Source of the DNA: a bacterium
GTDB lineage: Bacteria > Bdellovibrionota_C > UBA2361 > RFPC01
NCBI GenBank assembly: GCA_030431715.1
Contig: JAUIIO010000014.1
Location: forward strand, 1 to 64,000
Length of the DNA stretch: 64,000 nucleotides
Direction of reading: 5' to 3'
A model generated the notes under the pieces. That model did no database searches. It was not told the DNA's origin and saw nothing but the letters and a program-made list of their open reading frames with translations. A program made the translations under genes and the position numbers. Position 1 is the stretch's first letter. The number at the start of each line of letters is the position of its first letter. Positions 16,718 to 24,852 of the stretch are shown here, in pieces.

Positions 16718-18037
16718 ATGAAGATTTCAAAACGATTTTGTATTCAATACGGCGCCCTAGCCGTGCCACTTTTCTGGTTAACTATCTCTCTCTTTGTTTT
16801 CCTACCAAAGTTTTATATTGAGCAGGGGGTAGTGAGTTTTCAGACGCTCGGAATTGCTGCTGTGCTTTTTCGAGTTGTTGATGCTGTACTTGATGTCTTG
16901 ATAGGAAGATTTCTTGAGCGCTCTAAAAAGGCTTCCTATTCTCTCCTTAAACGAATACAGGTTGCGGCACTTCCTCTTGGTTTAGCGACCATTGTTGTTT
17001 TTACCCCGAGCATCCTCTCAGGATATGGACTTCCGCCGGGAATCTTGCTTCTTCCATTTCTCCTTGTGTTTGTTGTCTGTCTTACAGCGATACAAATATC
17101 TTACGAAGGAGTTATTCCTAATCTTGCCTCGAACTATTCTGAACGGAGCAGGCTCCTTTCTTATCGCTCAGCAGGCATTCTTATAGGCTCTCTTCTTTCC
17201 TCTGCCGCCCCGTTTGTCCTTTTTCAGTACGTCTCTAAAGAATTAGCGTATCTCTCTATCGGAATAGTAATAGCACTGCTCTTAAATGCTATTGCTATCT
17301 TGAATGCCAGAACTATCTCTTATTCCGGTGAAAAAGCAGAGACTGAAGATATGGTCAATGTATTCTCCCGGGCAAAGTCGTTATTAGCTGAAGCACCGGT
17401 GCGAAATTTGGTCATTGCATTTGTTTTTACCTCCATCGGGGCTGCGCTACCTGCGGCACTTATTTTATTCTTTGTTGAGCATGTGATCGGCAGCACCCGT
17501 GGTCCACTTTTTGTGGCTATCTATCTTCTCGTTGCGATCTTGAGCCTACCGCTCTGGATGCTGGTTGCAAAAAGGCTTGAGAAGAATACGTGCTGGATCG
17601 CGGGGATCTGTTTAAATGCGGGAGCGCTACTCTATATCTTTACACTTGGTTCAGGTGACGAAACCGCTTACGGACTGGCAGTCGCTGTCTCTGCGATTGG
17701 ATATGGCTCTACCATTTTATTTCCTGCCTCGATGCAGGCAGATGTAGTGGACTATGATCAGTGGAAGTTTGGCGTGAGAAGAGAGGCAGAGATCGCTTCT
17801 CTGTGTTTATTTACAAAGAAGACATTTGCCGCGTTGGGGTTGGGCCTTACGTTTCTTCTCCTCGGGGAAGGGGCCGGGCAGCTTGAGGGAGCGTTTAAGA
17901 GCGCGCCCCAGCTAGTTAAGCTTCGCCTCTTCTACGCTCTGGTGCCTGCATTAATTAGTATCTTTGGTGTAATTTGGGTCGCAAAGTATCGTCTCAAAGA
18001 GAGTGATGTTAATAGAATCCAAAGTGAACTCTCTTAA
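16718..18037 (+). CDS. GPH-type MFS permease
   Basis: A 439-residue polytopic membrane protein of the glycoside-pentoside-hexuronide:cation symporter type. The start resembles the family (YGALAVPLFWLTISLFVFLPKFY), followed by FRVVDAVLDVLIGRFLERSK, a form of the conserved DAxxDPxxG motif, and QADVVDYDQWKFGVRREAE before the last helices. About 12 membrane segments. Members of this family occur beside DUF1365/CFA clusters in proteobacteria, so a lipid-related substrate is possible and unproven. It overlaps the next gene by about 32 bases. Confidence 0.85.
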   Translation: MKISKRFCIQYGALAVPLFWLTISLFVFLPKFYIEQGVVSFQTLGIAAVLFRVVDAVLDVLIGRFLERSKKASYSLLKRIQVAALPLGLATIVVFTPSILSGYGLPPGILLLPFLLVFVVCLTAIQISYEGVIPNLASNYSERSRLLSYRSAGILIGSLLSSAAPFVLFQYVSKELAYLSIGIVIALLLNAIAILNARTISYSGEKAETEDMVNVFSRAKSLLAEAPVRNLVIAFVFTSIGAALPAALILFFVEHVIGSTRGPLFVAIYLLVAILSLPLWMLVAKRLEKNTCWIAGICLNAGALLYIFTLGSGDETAYGLAVAVSAIGYGSTILFPASMQADVVDYDQWKFGVRREAEIASLCLFTKKTFAALGLGLTFLLLGEGAGQLEGAFKSAPQLVKLRLFYALVPALISIFGVIWVAKYRLKESDVNRIQSELS

Positions 18038-18572
18038 AATTAAAACATTTCAATGGGTTATCCAGCTGCTTCTCGTGTTTCCCGCAACTGTTTTCGGGCA
18101 GGCAGAGTACACTGAAATAGGCGCCGCCACATATCGCTATTGGGGGTTTAAACTCTATGAGGCTTCATTTGCCTCAACGTGTGATGTTGGGCCGGGGGAG
18201 ACGGATGATACGCGGAAGGCGGCGTGGGACCCTGCCTGTGGCTACCGATTAACGCTACGCTACTCTAGAACATTTACCCCGGAGGATTTTTCAAAGAGCT
18301 CAACACAGATGCTTAGGCGTATCCTTGAGAGCGGGTACCAAAATATTGAAGATGACTTTAACCTTTTTAGTACATACTTTGAGAAAGTAGAGTCTGGAGA
18401 TAGCTATACACTTATCCATACCCCTAACCGTGGAATTTCGCTGTACCTTAATGGCGAGAAGAAGGGGGAAGTTCAGAGCCCTGAATTTTCAAAAGCCTAT
18501 TTTTCGATATGGCTTTCAGAAGAAGGTATTGACGATGATAACGCGCTCAAGCTGCTGGGGGTACGCTCGTGA
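18006..18572 (+). CDS. Exported chalcone-isomerase-like protein
   Basis: A 188-residue protein. An N-terminal signal peptide (QWVIQLLLVFPATVFG-Q) is followed by a domain resembling the bacterial chalcone-isomerase-like family: GAATYRYWGFKLYEASFAS near the start, YRLTLRYSRTFTPEDFSKSS in the middle, GISLYLNGEKKGEV and FSKAYFSIWLSE near the end. Relatives in fungi and plants bind fatty acids rather than chalcone. Bacterial members recur beside CFA synthase/DUF1365 genes. The start is uncertain: GTG 18003, ATG 18006 or GTG 18024, the last giving the neatest signal peptide. It overlaps the permease gene and ends in a 4-base overlap with the SDR gene. Confidence 0.72.
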   Translation: MLIESKVNSLKIKTFQWVIQLLLVFPATVFGQAEYTEIGAATYRYWGFKLYEASFASTCDVGPGETDDTRKAAWDPACGYRLTLRYSRTFTPEDFSKSSTQMLRRILESGYQNIEDDFNLFSTYFEKVESGDSYTLIHTPNRGISLYLNGEKKGEVQSPEFSKAYFSIWLSEEGIDDDNALKLLGVRS

Positions 18573-19330
18573 AGTGGAACGATCAGGTAGTATGGGTAAC
18601 GGGTGCTAGTAGTGGTATCGGGCTTGAACTTGCTTGTGAGCTTAATGGCGCTGGTGCCACTGTTGTGAGAACGGCTAGGGATGTCACGAAGCTTTCTCAA
18701 ACAGAAGCCCTTATGCCGGATCCTTCGCGAGACATCTGTATACCTGGTGATGTTACGAATGCAGAGGAGCTTAGTAGAATAGCGCAGGATATAGTGGCTA
18801 AGGCTGGTTACCTGACATGTGTCGTTGCAAACGCTGGTACCTATTCGCCAACGGACCCATTTCCTTTTCCACTTGAAGCCAGTGTTAAGATGATGGATGT
18901 AAACTATTATGGTTTGCTAAATACCATAAACGCTGCGCTCCCCATTATGCATGAGCAACAGACAGGCAGGATCGTTGGTATATCAAGTATCGTTGGGTTA
19001 CGTGCGATACCGCGTGCGGCAGCGTATGGTGCGTCCAAAGCGGCAGCAACATATTTTCTTGAATCTCTCAGGTTTCAAGTTCAAGATGCTGGTATTCGTA
19101 TTCAAGTTGTACATCCGGGGTTTGTACGTACCCCGTTAACTGATCAGAATGATTTCCATATGCCTTTTCTCATCAGTGCTGAGAAGGCAGCTAAGATGAT
19201 AAAAGCTGGAATTGAAAAAGATCTGGATGAGATCCACTTTCCATGGCAACTCACGTTGCTGGCGAAGTTTATGAGTGTGCTCCCGGGTTGGCTATACAGG
19301 TTACTTATGTCTCGGAGTATTAAGGTATGA
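18569..19330 (+). CDS. Short-chain dehydrogenase/reductase
   Basis: A 253-residue classical SDR. The NAD(P)-binding motif TGASSGIG is at about residues 11-18, NAG at about 89-91, the catalytic Ser in GISSIVG, and YGASK with Tyr and Lys about four residues apart near 152-156. It starts with GTG overlapping the previous stop (GTGA) and ends in an ATGA overlap with the following FAD gene, so it is translationally coupled on both sides. The C-terminus is hydrophobic (FMSVLPGWLYRLLMS), suggesting membrane association. It most likely oxidises or reduces a lipid or a lipid-derived carbonyl, as inferred from neighbours. Confidence 0.9.
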   Translation: MKWNDQVVWVTGASSGIGLELACELNGAGATVVRTARDVTKLSQTEALMPDPSRDICIPGDVTNAEELSRIAQDIVAKAGYLTCVVANAGTYSPTDPFPFPLEASVKMMDVNYYGLLNTINAALPIMHEQQTGRIVGISSIVGLRAIPRAAAYGASKAAATYFLESLRFQVQDAGIRIQVVHPGFVRTPLTDQNDFHMPFLISAEKAAKMIKAGIEKDLDEIHFPWQLTLLAKFMSVLPGWLYRLLMSRSIKV

Positions 19331-20601
19331 TTTCTGATCGTTCACGCGTGGTTATTATTGGTAGTGGCATTTCAGGTACGATGGCCGCCTATCTCATCAG
19401 TCAAAATCACGATGTTGTTCTTATCGAGAAAGAGGATCGTACAGGAGGACATACCAATACCTTCACTATCGCCACCGGGCCTGACGCTGGAACACCCGTG
19501 GATACAGGATTTATTGTACTTAACGATAGAACGTACCCAGTACTTCATAAATTTTTTGAGAAGCTAGGGGTTGCGGTACGTTACTCTGATATGTCTTTTG
19601 GTTTTTACTGCGAGGCATCAGGCCTTCAGTATGCAGCTCCAAAGCTCAGGTCGCTTTTTGCGCAGAGAGGAAATATTTTTTCTGCCGATCACATCGGCAT
19701 GATCTGGGAGCTTCACCGCTTTAATAAGCTTGGAAGAGAGGCGCTTAGTGGTGATGAAGCCGATAATACTGAAACGTTGCAGGATTTTGTTGAGAGACAC
19801 TCGCTCTCTGACTACTTCGTTTCAAACTATCTCATCCCAATGGCGGCAGCTATCTGGTCAAGTCCTGATGACGGGATCAGGGATTTTCCGATTAGGATTT
19901 TCTTACAATTTTTCTTTAATCATGGGCTTCTTCATCTTTTTGACCGCCCGCGCTGGCAGACTGTTGTTGGTGGGAGTAAGACCTATCTTGAGAGATTTAA
20001 GGAGACATTTAATGGGCGCTGCCTTGTAGGAAGTGGTGCGCAGCGTGTTGAGAGAAATGAACAGGGGTGTGTTATCACCCTTCATGATAGCGAGCAGCTA
20101 GAGGCAGATTATGTTGTGCTCGCGGCTCATGCTGATGAATCGCTACGACTTTTAGGAGACGCCGATGAAACAGAGACGGAACTCCTTGGTGCGTGGGATT
20201 ATCAGAAAAACCATACCGTCTTACATACCGATACAAGCTTTCTTCCGCCTCTTACCGATGCCCACGCTTCGTGGAATTACAGGCGTGAGGCTGAAGGAAG
20301 TGGGAAAAAGCCACTATCTATTACCTATGATATGAATAGGCTGCAGGGCTTAAACACTCAGAACCGTTACCTTGTGACCCTAAATGGCACACGGGCTCCT
20401 CGCGCTGACACGGTGCACTATGAGATTACGTATGATCACCCGATTTTCACACGTGCCTCGGTAGCTACGCAGCAGAAGATTCGAGAGAGAAATGGAAAAA
20501 GAAGAACGTTTTTTTGCGGTGCGTATCTCGGTTTTGGATTTCATGAGGATGGGGCAAAAGCTGGGTATGAGGTCGGGCGTCAGTTCGGAGGAGAGCTATG
20601 A
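19327..20601 (+). CDS. FAD/NAD(P)-binding amine-oxidase-superfamily protein of the DUF1365/CFA cluster
   Basis: A 424-residue flavoprotein. It has the dinucleotide motif VVIIGSGISGTMAAYLIS (from residue 8), then the FAD-ribose Glu (LIEKEDRTGGHTNTF), the GTPVDTGFIVLNDRTYP segment typical of this subgroup, and a C-terminal stretch FCGAYLGFGFHEDGAKAG that contacts FAD. This exact subgroup is regularly encoded upstream of DUF1365 and CFA synthase in proteobacteria. Its reaction is not known for certain; a desaturase or oxidase on modified fatty acyl chains is plausible. It has 4-base overlaps with both the SDR and the fusion gene. Confidence 0.9.
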   Translation: MISDRSRVVIIGSGISGTMAAYLISQNHDVVLIEKEDRTGGHTNTFTIATGPDAGTPVDTGFIVLNDRTYPVLHKFFEKLGVAVRYSDMSFGFYCEASGLQYAAPKLRSLFAQRGNIFSADHIGMIWELHRFNKLGREALSGDEADNTETLQDFVERHSLSDYFVSNYLIPMAAAIWSSPDDGIRDFPIRIFLQFFFNHGLLHLFDRPRWQTVVGGSKTYLERFKETFNGRCLVGSGAQRVERNEQGCVITLHDSEQLEADYVVLAAHADESLRLLGDADETETELLGAWDYQKNHTVLHTDTSFLPPLTDAHASWNYRREAEGSGKKPLSITYDMNRLQGLNTQNRYLVTLNGTRAPRADTVHYEITYDHPIFTRASVATQQKIRERNGKRRTFFCGAYLGFGFHEDGAKAGYEVGRQFGGEL

Positions 20602-22601
20602 GAAGCTCCATTTATACCGCCAGAGTGCACCACATAAGGCGTCAGCCTGTAACACATTCATTTAGCTATCCGGTGTATATGTACGCGTTTGATCTTGAAG
20701 AGTTGCGCGAGCTTGATAACAGATTCTGGTTCTTTGGGTATAACCGATTTAGTCTCGTAAGTATTTATGATCGTGATTATTTTCAGAGTGATGAGCCGGG
20801 CACCATCCAAGACAAGCTTTATCGCACACTTTCACAAGAGGGAATTAACACTTCAGATATATCTAGCGTGAGCTGTGTGACGGCGGCGCGCTTTCTTTCG
20901 TACGTGTTTAATCCTGTAAGTTTCTTTATCTGCTATCGTCAAAACAATGAAATATTGTGTGTTGTTGCGGAGGTAAACAATACCTTCAGAGAACGACACC
21001 TTTATATTTTGCGTGAGTCAGATCTAGTGATGGAACCGCAGCAGGGATCTGAGACGCAAGCAACGTGGATAGGAGCGAGGCAAAAGAAGAGTTTTCACGT
21101 TTCACCGTTTCATGACATGAATGGTTATTACGTTTTTAAGCTTCAGGCTCAACCTGATACGTTTCGGATGCATATCTCCATCGAGAAAAATGAGCAGGAG
21201 GTGTTCGCAGGTAGTATAGATGGAGATTTCACTCCACTTTCGGCAGAGAATTTCCGGTCTACCTTGCTCAGGCATCCATTAAGCGCTTGGCTTACGTATC
21301 CGCGGATACTCTGGCAGGCAGGCAAACTGTATTTTATGAGGAGGTTAAACGTGTATACAAAACCGCATCCCGAGAGTGAGTACACTATTGTGCAGGCAAG
21401 CCCCGGCTGGCTTGAAAAGGTAAGCAGGAATTTTTTTGATAAAATGATCTCAAAAATAGAGCACGGCAAGGTAACAGTCACGTACCCTGACGGGGAGAGC
21501 GTTGTGTATGATAGTGGGGAGAGTGCTGCTGGAAGTGCGAATCTTAATATTAAGAATTACCGATTCTTTAAGAAGGTGATCTTTGCAGGAGATGTTGGAG
21601 CAGGGGAGTCATTCATGCTTGGAGATTGGGAGTCCCCGGATGTTACAGCACTCCTCAAGGTGTTTCTTGCTAATCGTCATGTGATAGAACCGCGGAAACT
21701 TTTTGCCGGCAAGCTCTCGAGAGTTCTTAACTGGTTTGTACACCGTTTACGAAAAAATACAGTCACACAAAGTAGGAAAAATATCGGAGACCATTACGAT
21801 CTCAGTAACGATATGTTTCGTACATTTTTAGATGACACGATGAGCTACTCCTGCGCGCTTTATCAGAGTGATAGTGAATCTTTAAAAACCGCTCAGATCA
21901 ATAAAATTGAGCGAATTCTTACTCAGGCGGAACTTGCCGCAGATCACCACGTTCTTGAAATTGGTTGTGGGTGGGGAAGCCTCGCTATTGAGGCGGTAAA
22001 GCGGTATGGGTGTAGATTTACCTGTCTGACTCTCTCAGAAGAACAACGTGAATATGCTCTTGCGCGGGTTCAGGAAGAGGGGCTTCAAGATAAGATAGAA
22101 GTACTACTCGTTGACTACCGCACCATCGCAGGGACCTACGATCGTATTATATCAGTTGAGATGATTGAAGCTGTTGGGCGTGAATTCTTACCTGAGTACT
22201 TTAAGATCTGTGAACGGCTTCTTAAGCCGGGCGGGCGCGTGGTCATTCAGGCTATTACCATGCCGGATGAGCGTATGGATCAATACGGCAAGAACTGTGA
22301 CTGGATACAAAAATATATTTTCCCGGGGTGCTTTGTGCCTTCGCTGGAGCTTCTTCAGCGTGAGGTCGTGGGGAACACGAAACTACGCGTTGAGGATGTT
22401 TTTAAGATGAAAGCTCAGTATGAGCGCACGTTACTTGAGTGGAAAAATGCTTTTCGAGCGAAGAAAAAGGAGATTTTCGATCTCGGATTTGATACGGGCT
22501 TTTTTAGACGGTGGCTCTATTACTTTTCTTACTGTGAAGCTGGATTCTCGTCTGAAGTACTCAATACGTACCAGCTCGTACTCTCAAAAGAAGAGCACTA
22601 G
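20598..22601 (+). CDS. cfa: Fusion of DUF1365 and cyclopropane-fatty-acyl-phospholipid synthase
   Basis: A 667-residue protein joining two usually separate neighbours. Residues about 1-255 are DUF1365: YTARVHHIRRQPVTHSFSY at the start, NRFSLVSIYDRDYF, VFNPVSFFICY and a terminal VYTKPHP. From about 270 it is a CFA synthase. HYDLSNDMFRTFLDDTMSYS (about 399) and the SAM-binding EIGCGWGSL (about 455) are present, as are VEMIEAVG with the active-site Glu (about 521), NCDWIQKYIFPG and YCEAGF near the end. It transfers a methyl(ene) group from SAM to an acyl-chain double bond in membrane phospholipid. No stop or frameshift lies between the parts. Last gene of the coupled set; only 2 bases separate it from the convergent anti-sigma gene. 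Confidence 0.93.
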   Translation: MRSSIYTARVHHIRRQPVTHSFSYPVYMYAFDLEELRELDNRFWFFGYNRFSLVSIYDRDYFQSDEPGTIQDKLYRTLSQEGINTSDISSVSCVTAARFLSYVFNPVSFFICYRQNNEILCVVAEVNNTFRERHLYILRESDLVMEPQQGSETQATWIGARQKKSFHVSPFHDMNGYYVFKLQAQPDTFRMHISIEKNEQEVFAGSIDGDFTPLSAENFRSTLLRHPLSAWLTYPRILWQAGKLYFMRRLNVYTKPHPESEYTIVQASPGWLEKVSRNFFDKMISKIEHGKVTVTYPDGESVVYDSGESAAGSANLNIKNYRFFKKVIFAGDVGAGESFMLGDWESPDVTALLKVFLANRHVIEPRKLFAGKLSRVLNWFVHRLRKNTVTQSRKNIGDHYDLSNDMFRTFLDDTMSYSCALYQSDSESLKTAQINKIERILTQAELAADHHVLEIGCGWGSLAIEAVKRYGCRFTCLTLSEEQREYALARVQEEGLQDKIEVLLVDYRTIAGTYDRIISVEMIEAVGREFLPEYFKICERLLKPGGRVVIQAITMPDERMDQYGKNCDWIQKYIFPGCFVPSLELLQREVVGNTKLRVEDVFKMKAQYERTLLEWKNAFRAKKKEIFDLGFDTGFFRRWLYYFSYCEAGFSSEVLNTYQLVLSKEEH

Positions 22602-22603
22602 TT

Positions 22604-22939
22604 TCACGGCTGGCTGCTCTCTTCCTTAAGCTTTGCTTGAATGCGATCTTTCGTTTCCTGAGGCATGGTAACTTCCGCTCCAAGTGGCACTCCTTGCGGT
22701 AGACTCTCTTCGTTATCAGATGATGCTGAGCTTTCATAGCGTCTGGCAGCTGTCTCAAGAAGCTGTATCTGACGTCTAAAACGTCTGCAAACCATACAGA
22801 GCATGTGGTGTGACCAGAACTGAAATTTCTCTTTGAGCGATAGGGGCTCTTCCATAGATCTGCTGGCAAGGAAGGTGTACCTCTCGCAGGAAAGGAACGT
22901 GGCGCGGCAAAATTGTGCAAAAGTCTTCTTTTCTGGCAT
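22604..22939 (-). CDS. Small zinc-binding anti-sigma factor
   Basis: A 111-residue soluble protein. The segment SHHMLCMVCRRFRRQI fits the H-x3-C-x2-C zinc motif of ZAS anti-sigma factors. The first half is probably helical and the C-terminal about 40 residues are acidic and likely disordered. There is no membrane helix and no cupin domain, unlike ChrR. Its ATG overlaps the sigma-factor stop (TAATG), giving tight coupling and roughly equal synthesis, as expected for a cognate pair. The signal that releases the sigma factor is unknown. Confidence 0.85.
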   Translation of the reverse strand: MPEKKTFAQFCRATFLSCERYTFLASRSMEEPLSLKEKFQFWSHHMLCMVCRRFRRQIQLLETAARRYESSASSDNEESLPQGVPLGAEVTMPQETKDRIQAKLKEESSQP

Positions 22940-23547
22940 TACGCTTTCACCCAGTTTTTCTCAATACACTCACGGAGCCCCATGCGTGCACGGTAAAGGA
23001 GTACCCAGTAATTAGACGTGGAAATCTGAAGTAAATTACACACTTCTTTTGAATCTTGCTCGCCGGTCATCTTGAGAATAAACGCCTTGCGGGACTGCTC
23101 CGGGAGCTTTGAGAGGCACTTCTCAAATACGGCATAGAAATCTCGTTTTTCAATAATCTCTTCAGGGTTATCGGCCCAGTTCTCTAAGAATTGGCGCCAG
23201 ATACCGATACTATTAAAATACTGCCCTGTATCAACCTGAGACTCCTCAAGCTCAAGAGCTTCTCCGCCACGACGATTCGTAGCGCGAAAATGATCAATGA
23301 TCTTGTTTCTGAGAATTCCTACAATCCATGTTCGAACGCTACATCTCCCCTCAAAACGCTCGTACGCCTTAAAGGCGGAGAGGAGAGCGTCCTGAACGAG
23401 ATCCTCGGCGAGATCCGGGGATTTCACTCTGGTAAGAGCATAGCGGTAGAGGAGATCTCCGTATTCAGTGAGCCAGTCCTGTGGGTCTGCTTGCTTGACG
23501 TTGTCTTTTTGAGCGGTATTTTTGCTGCCAGCCATATGAGAATTCAT
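22939..23547 (-). CDS. ECF-type RNA polymerase sigma factor
   Basis: A 202-residue sigma-70-family protein with only regions 2 and 4. Region 2 is at about residues 30-100 (YALTRVKSPDLAEDLVQDALLSAF, then VRTWIVGILRNKIIDHFR). Region 4 is near 140-195 (LPEQSRKAFILKMTGEQDSKEVCNLLQ, with the DNA-reading helix STSNYWVLLYRARMGLREC). The STSNYWVLLYRARM pattern and the short zinc-finger partner recall the ECF26-like type; this is from memory. It is divergent from the DUF3833 lipoprotein, whose promoter is a likely target. A second ATG at 23535 is possible. Confidence 0.9.
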   Translation of the reverse strand: MNSHMAGSKNTAQKDNVKQADPQDWLTEYGDLLYRYALTRVKSPDLAEDLVQDALLSAFKAYERFEGRCSVRTWIVGILRNKIIDHFRATNRRGGEALELEESQVDTGQYFNSIGIWRQFLENWADNPEEIIEKRDFYAVFEKCLSKLPEQSRKAFILKMTGEQDSKEVCNLLQISTSNYWVLLYRARMGLRECIEKNWVKA

Positions 23548-23650
23548 TCGTAAGGTATTTCGGCTCTTTGCGTCAAATAAGTTAGTAGTAGGTAGTCTAT
23601 TATTAAGTGAGATAATACACCACTCTAATATTTTGCATTATAGAATAAGT

Positions 23651-24262
23651 ATGAAGAAATCTTATATACGACTCTTTTTTCTTGTCTCTCTATTCTCTTA
23701 TCTTACAGGATGTATTTCTATGGATGTATCTGAATATAAAAATGAAACACCTGAGTTTATCCCTCATGAGTTTTTTACTGGCTGTTTGTACGGAAGTGGT
23801 GGGTATTTTAGTCGGTGGGGAAACTTAAAGCGAAAATTCTATCTTTCCGTTCGTGGTGAAGTAAAGGGTAAAGAGCTTTTACTGCATGAGGATCTTCTCT
23901 ATGACAACGGTGATAACTCTCAGCGGCTCTATACTATTGTTCGGACGGAAGAAGAGAAGAAATACCGCGTAACGTCGGATGCGATGGTCGGAGAAGGTTC
24001 GATCGAAGCCTCTGGAAATGCCCTTAACTGGAACTATGTCCTGAAGCAGGAAGTTAAGGGAAAGGTATGGCATCTAAAATTTGATGATTGGATGTTTCTT
24101 CTTGAAGACGGCTCGGTGTTAAATAGAGCGCAGGTGAGTAAATTTGGATTTGATGTTGGGCACGTTATCTTACATTTTGAGAAGAAGAGCCCCGCTGCGT
24201 GCGATATGTCTATTAAAGAGTATGTAGAAAAGAAGCTTAAAGAAAATAGCGCGTCAAGCTGA
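23651..24262 (+). CDS. DUF3833 lipoprotein
   Basis: A 203-residue precursor from ATG 23651. It has a lipoprotein signal peptide with lipobox LTGC, giving an acylated Cys at about residue 21. The body matches DUF3833: GYFSRWGNLKRKFYLSVRGE, TSDAMVGEGSIEASGNALNW, WHLKFDDWMFLLEDGSVLNR and VSKFGFDVGHVILHF. Function is unknown. In proteobacteria it belongs to the gene set with DUF1365, CFA synthase and an ECF sigma factor, which fits its divergent position next to the sigma gene here. Its last 9 bases overlap the convergent DedA gene. Confidence 0.88.
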   Translation: MKKSYIRLFFLVSLFSYLTGCISMDVSEYKNETPEFIPHEFFTGCLYGSGGYFSRWGNLKRKFYLSVRGEVKGKELLLHEDLLYDNGDNSQRLYTIVRTEEEKKYRVTSDAMVGEGSIEASGNALNWNYVLKQEVKGKVWHLKFDDWMFLLEDGSVLNRAQVSKFGFDVGHVILHFEKKSPAACDMSIKEYVEKKLKENSASS

Positions 24263-24847
24263 TGCTTTCTTCTTGGTTGAAAAGCGGTAAATGCCGTATC
24301 CAATGGCAGTAATTATACCTCCGATAAGCAGAACTCTCTCTATATTATCAATGATCTTTTCGTAGTGTTCAGCTGCAAAATAACCTATCGTCATCATCAG
24401 CGGCACACTTATAAGGGCCGCAATGGCGTCAACAAGCACAAAACGAGAGACTTTCATTTTTACCGCGCCGCAGGTGAGAAATGTTACGGTGCGCAAGTAA
24501 AAGAGGTGGCGGGCTATAAAGATCATTGGCAGGCTGCGCTTCTCCATTTTTAGGCGAAAGCGTCTCACTTTGCTAGCAGAAAGCTTTCGTTTGAACCACT
24601 CCTGCTGAAAGAGTCTGGGGCCGAGCTTCCTTCCAATATAGAACACGACGAGATCACCTAAGAGTACGGCGCTGTAGCAAGTGAGAAAGAGTAAGAAAAC
24701 GTTCCCTCTATCGGTCTGCGCAGCAATACCGGCAGCTATGAGGGGGATATCCTCTGGTATCGGCAGCCCTATAGCTCCGCCCATCAGCGCAAAGAAGAGC
24801 ACGGCGTACAGTAAAAATCCGTTTAGAAGGAGATACTCTTCAATCAT
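24254..24847 (-). CDS. DedA/SNARE-associated family membrane protein
   Basis: A 197-residue membrane protein. The DedA marks are GLPIPEDIPLIAAGI near the N-terminus, a re-entrant-like glycine-rich segment GDLVVFYIGRKLGPRLF, and a conserved FIARHLFYLRTVTFLTCG region with the functional Arg, followed by C-terminal helices. DedA proteins are lipid scramblases or undecaprenyl-phosphate/phosphatidylethanolamine flippases linked to membrane homeostasis. The ATG at 24847 has AAGAG upstream; a longer frame to 24871 overlaps the previous gene. It begins 5 bases after the GDSL hydrolase gene, so the two form an operon. Confidence 0.9.
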   Translation of the reverse strand: MIEEYLLLNGFLLYAVLFFALMGGAIGLPIPEDIPLIAAGIAAQTDRGNVFLLFLTCYSAVLLGDLVVFYIGRKLGPRLFQQEWFKRKLSASKVRRFRLKMEKRSLPMIFIARHLFYLRTVTFLTCGAVKMKVSRFVLVDAIAALISVPLMMTIGYFAAEHYEKIIDNIERVLLIGGIITAIGYGIYRFSTKKKASA

Positions 24848-24852
24848 TATGA

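Noticed and set aside
22561..22920. 119-codon minus-strand frame across the CFA/anti-sigma junction.
   Set aside because: The anti-sigma frame has the zinc motif and start/stop coupling to the sigma gene; the alternative frame has neither.
23548..23650. Canonical sigma-E/ChrR-type promoter (TGATC...) upstream of sigma or DUF3833 genes.
   Set aside because: No such motif seen on either strand; the promoter must differ or needs experimental mapping.
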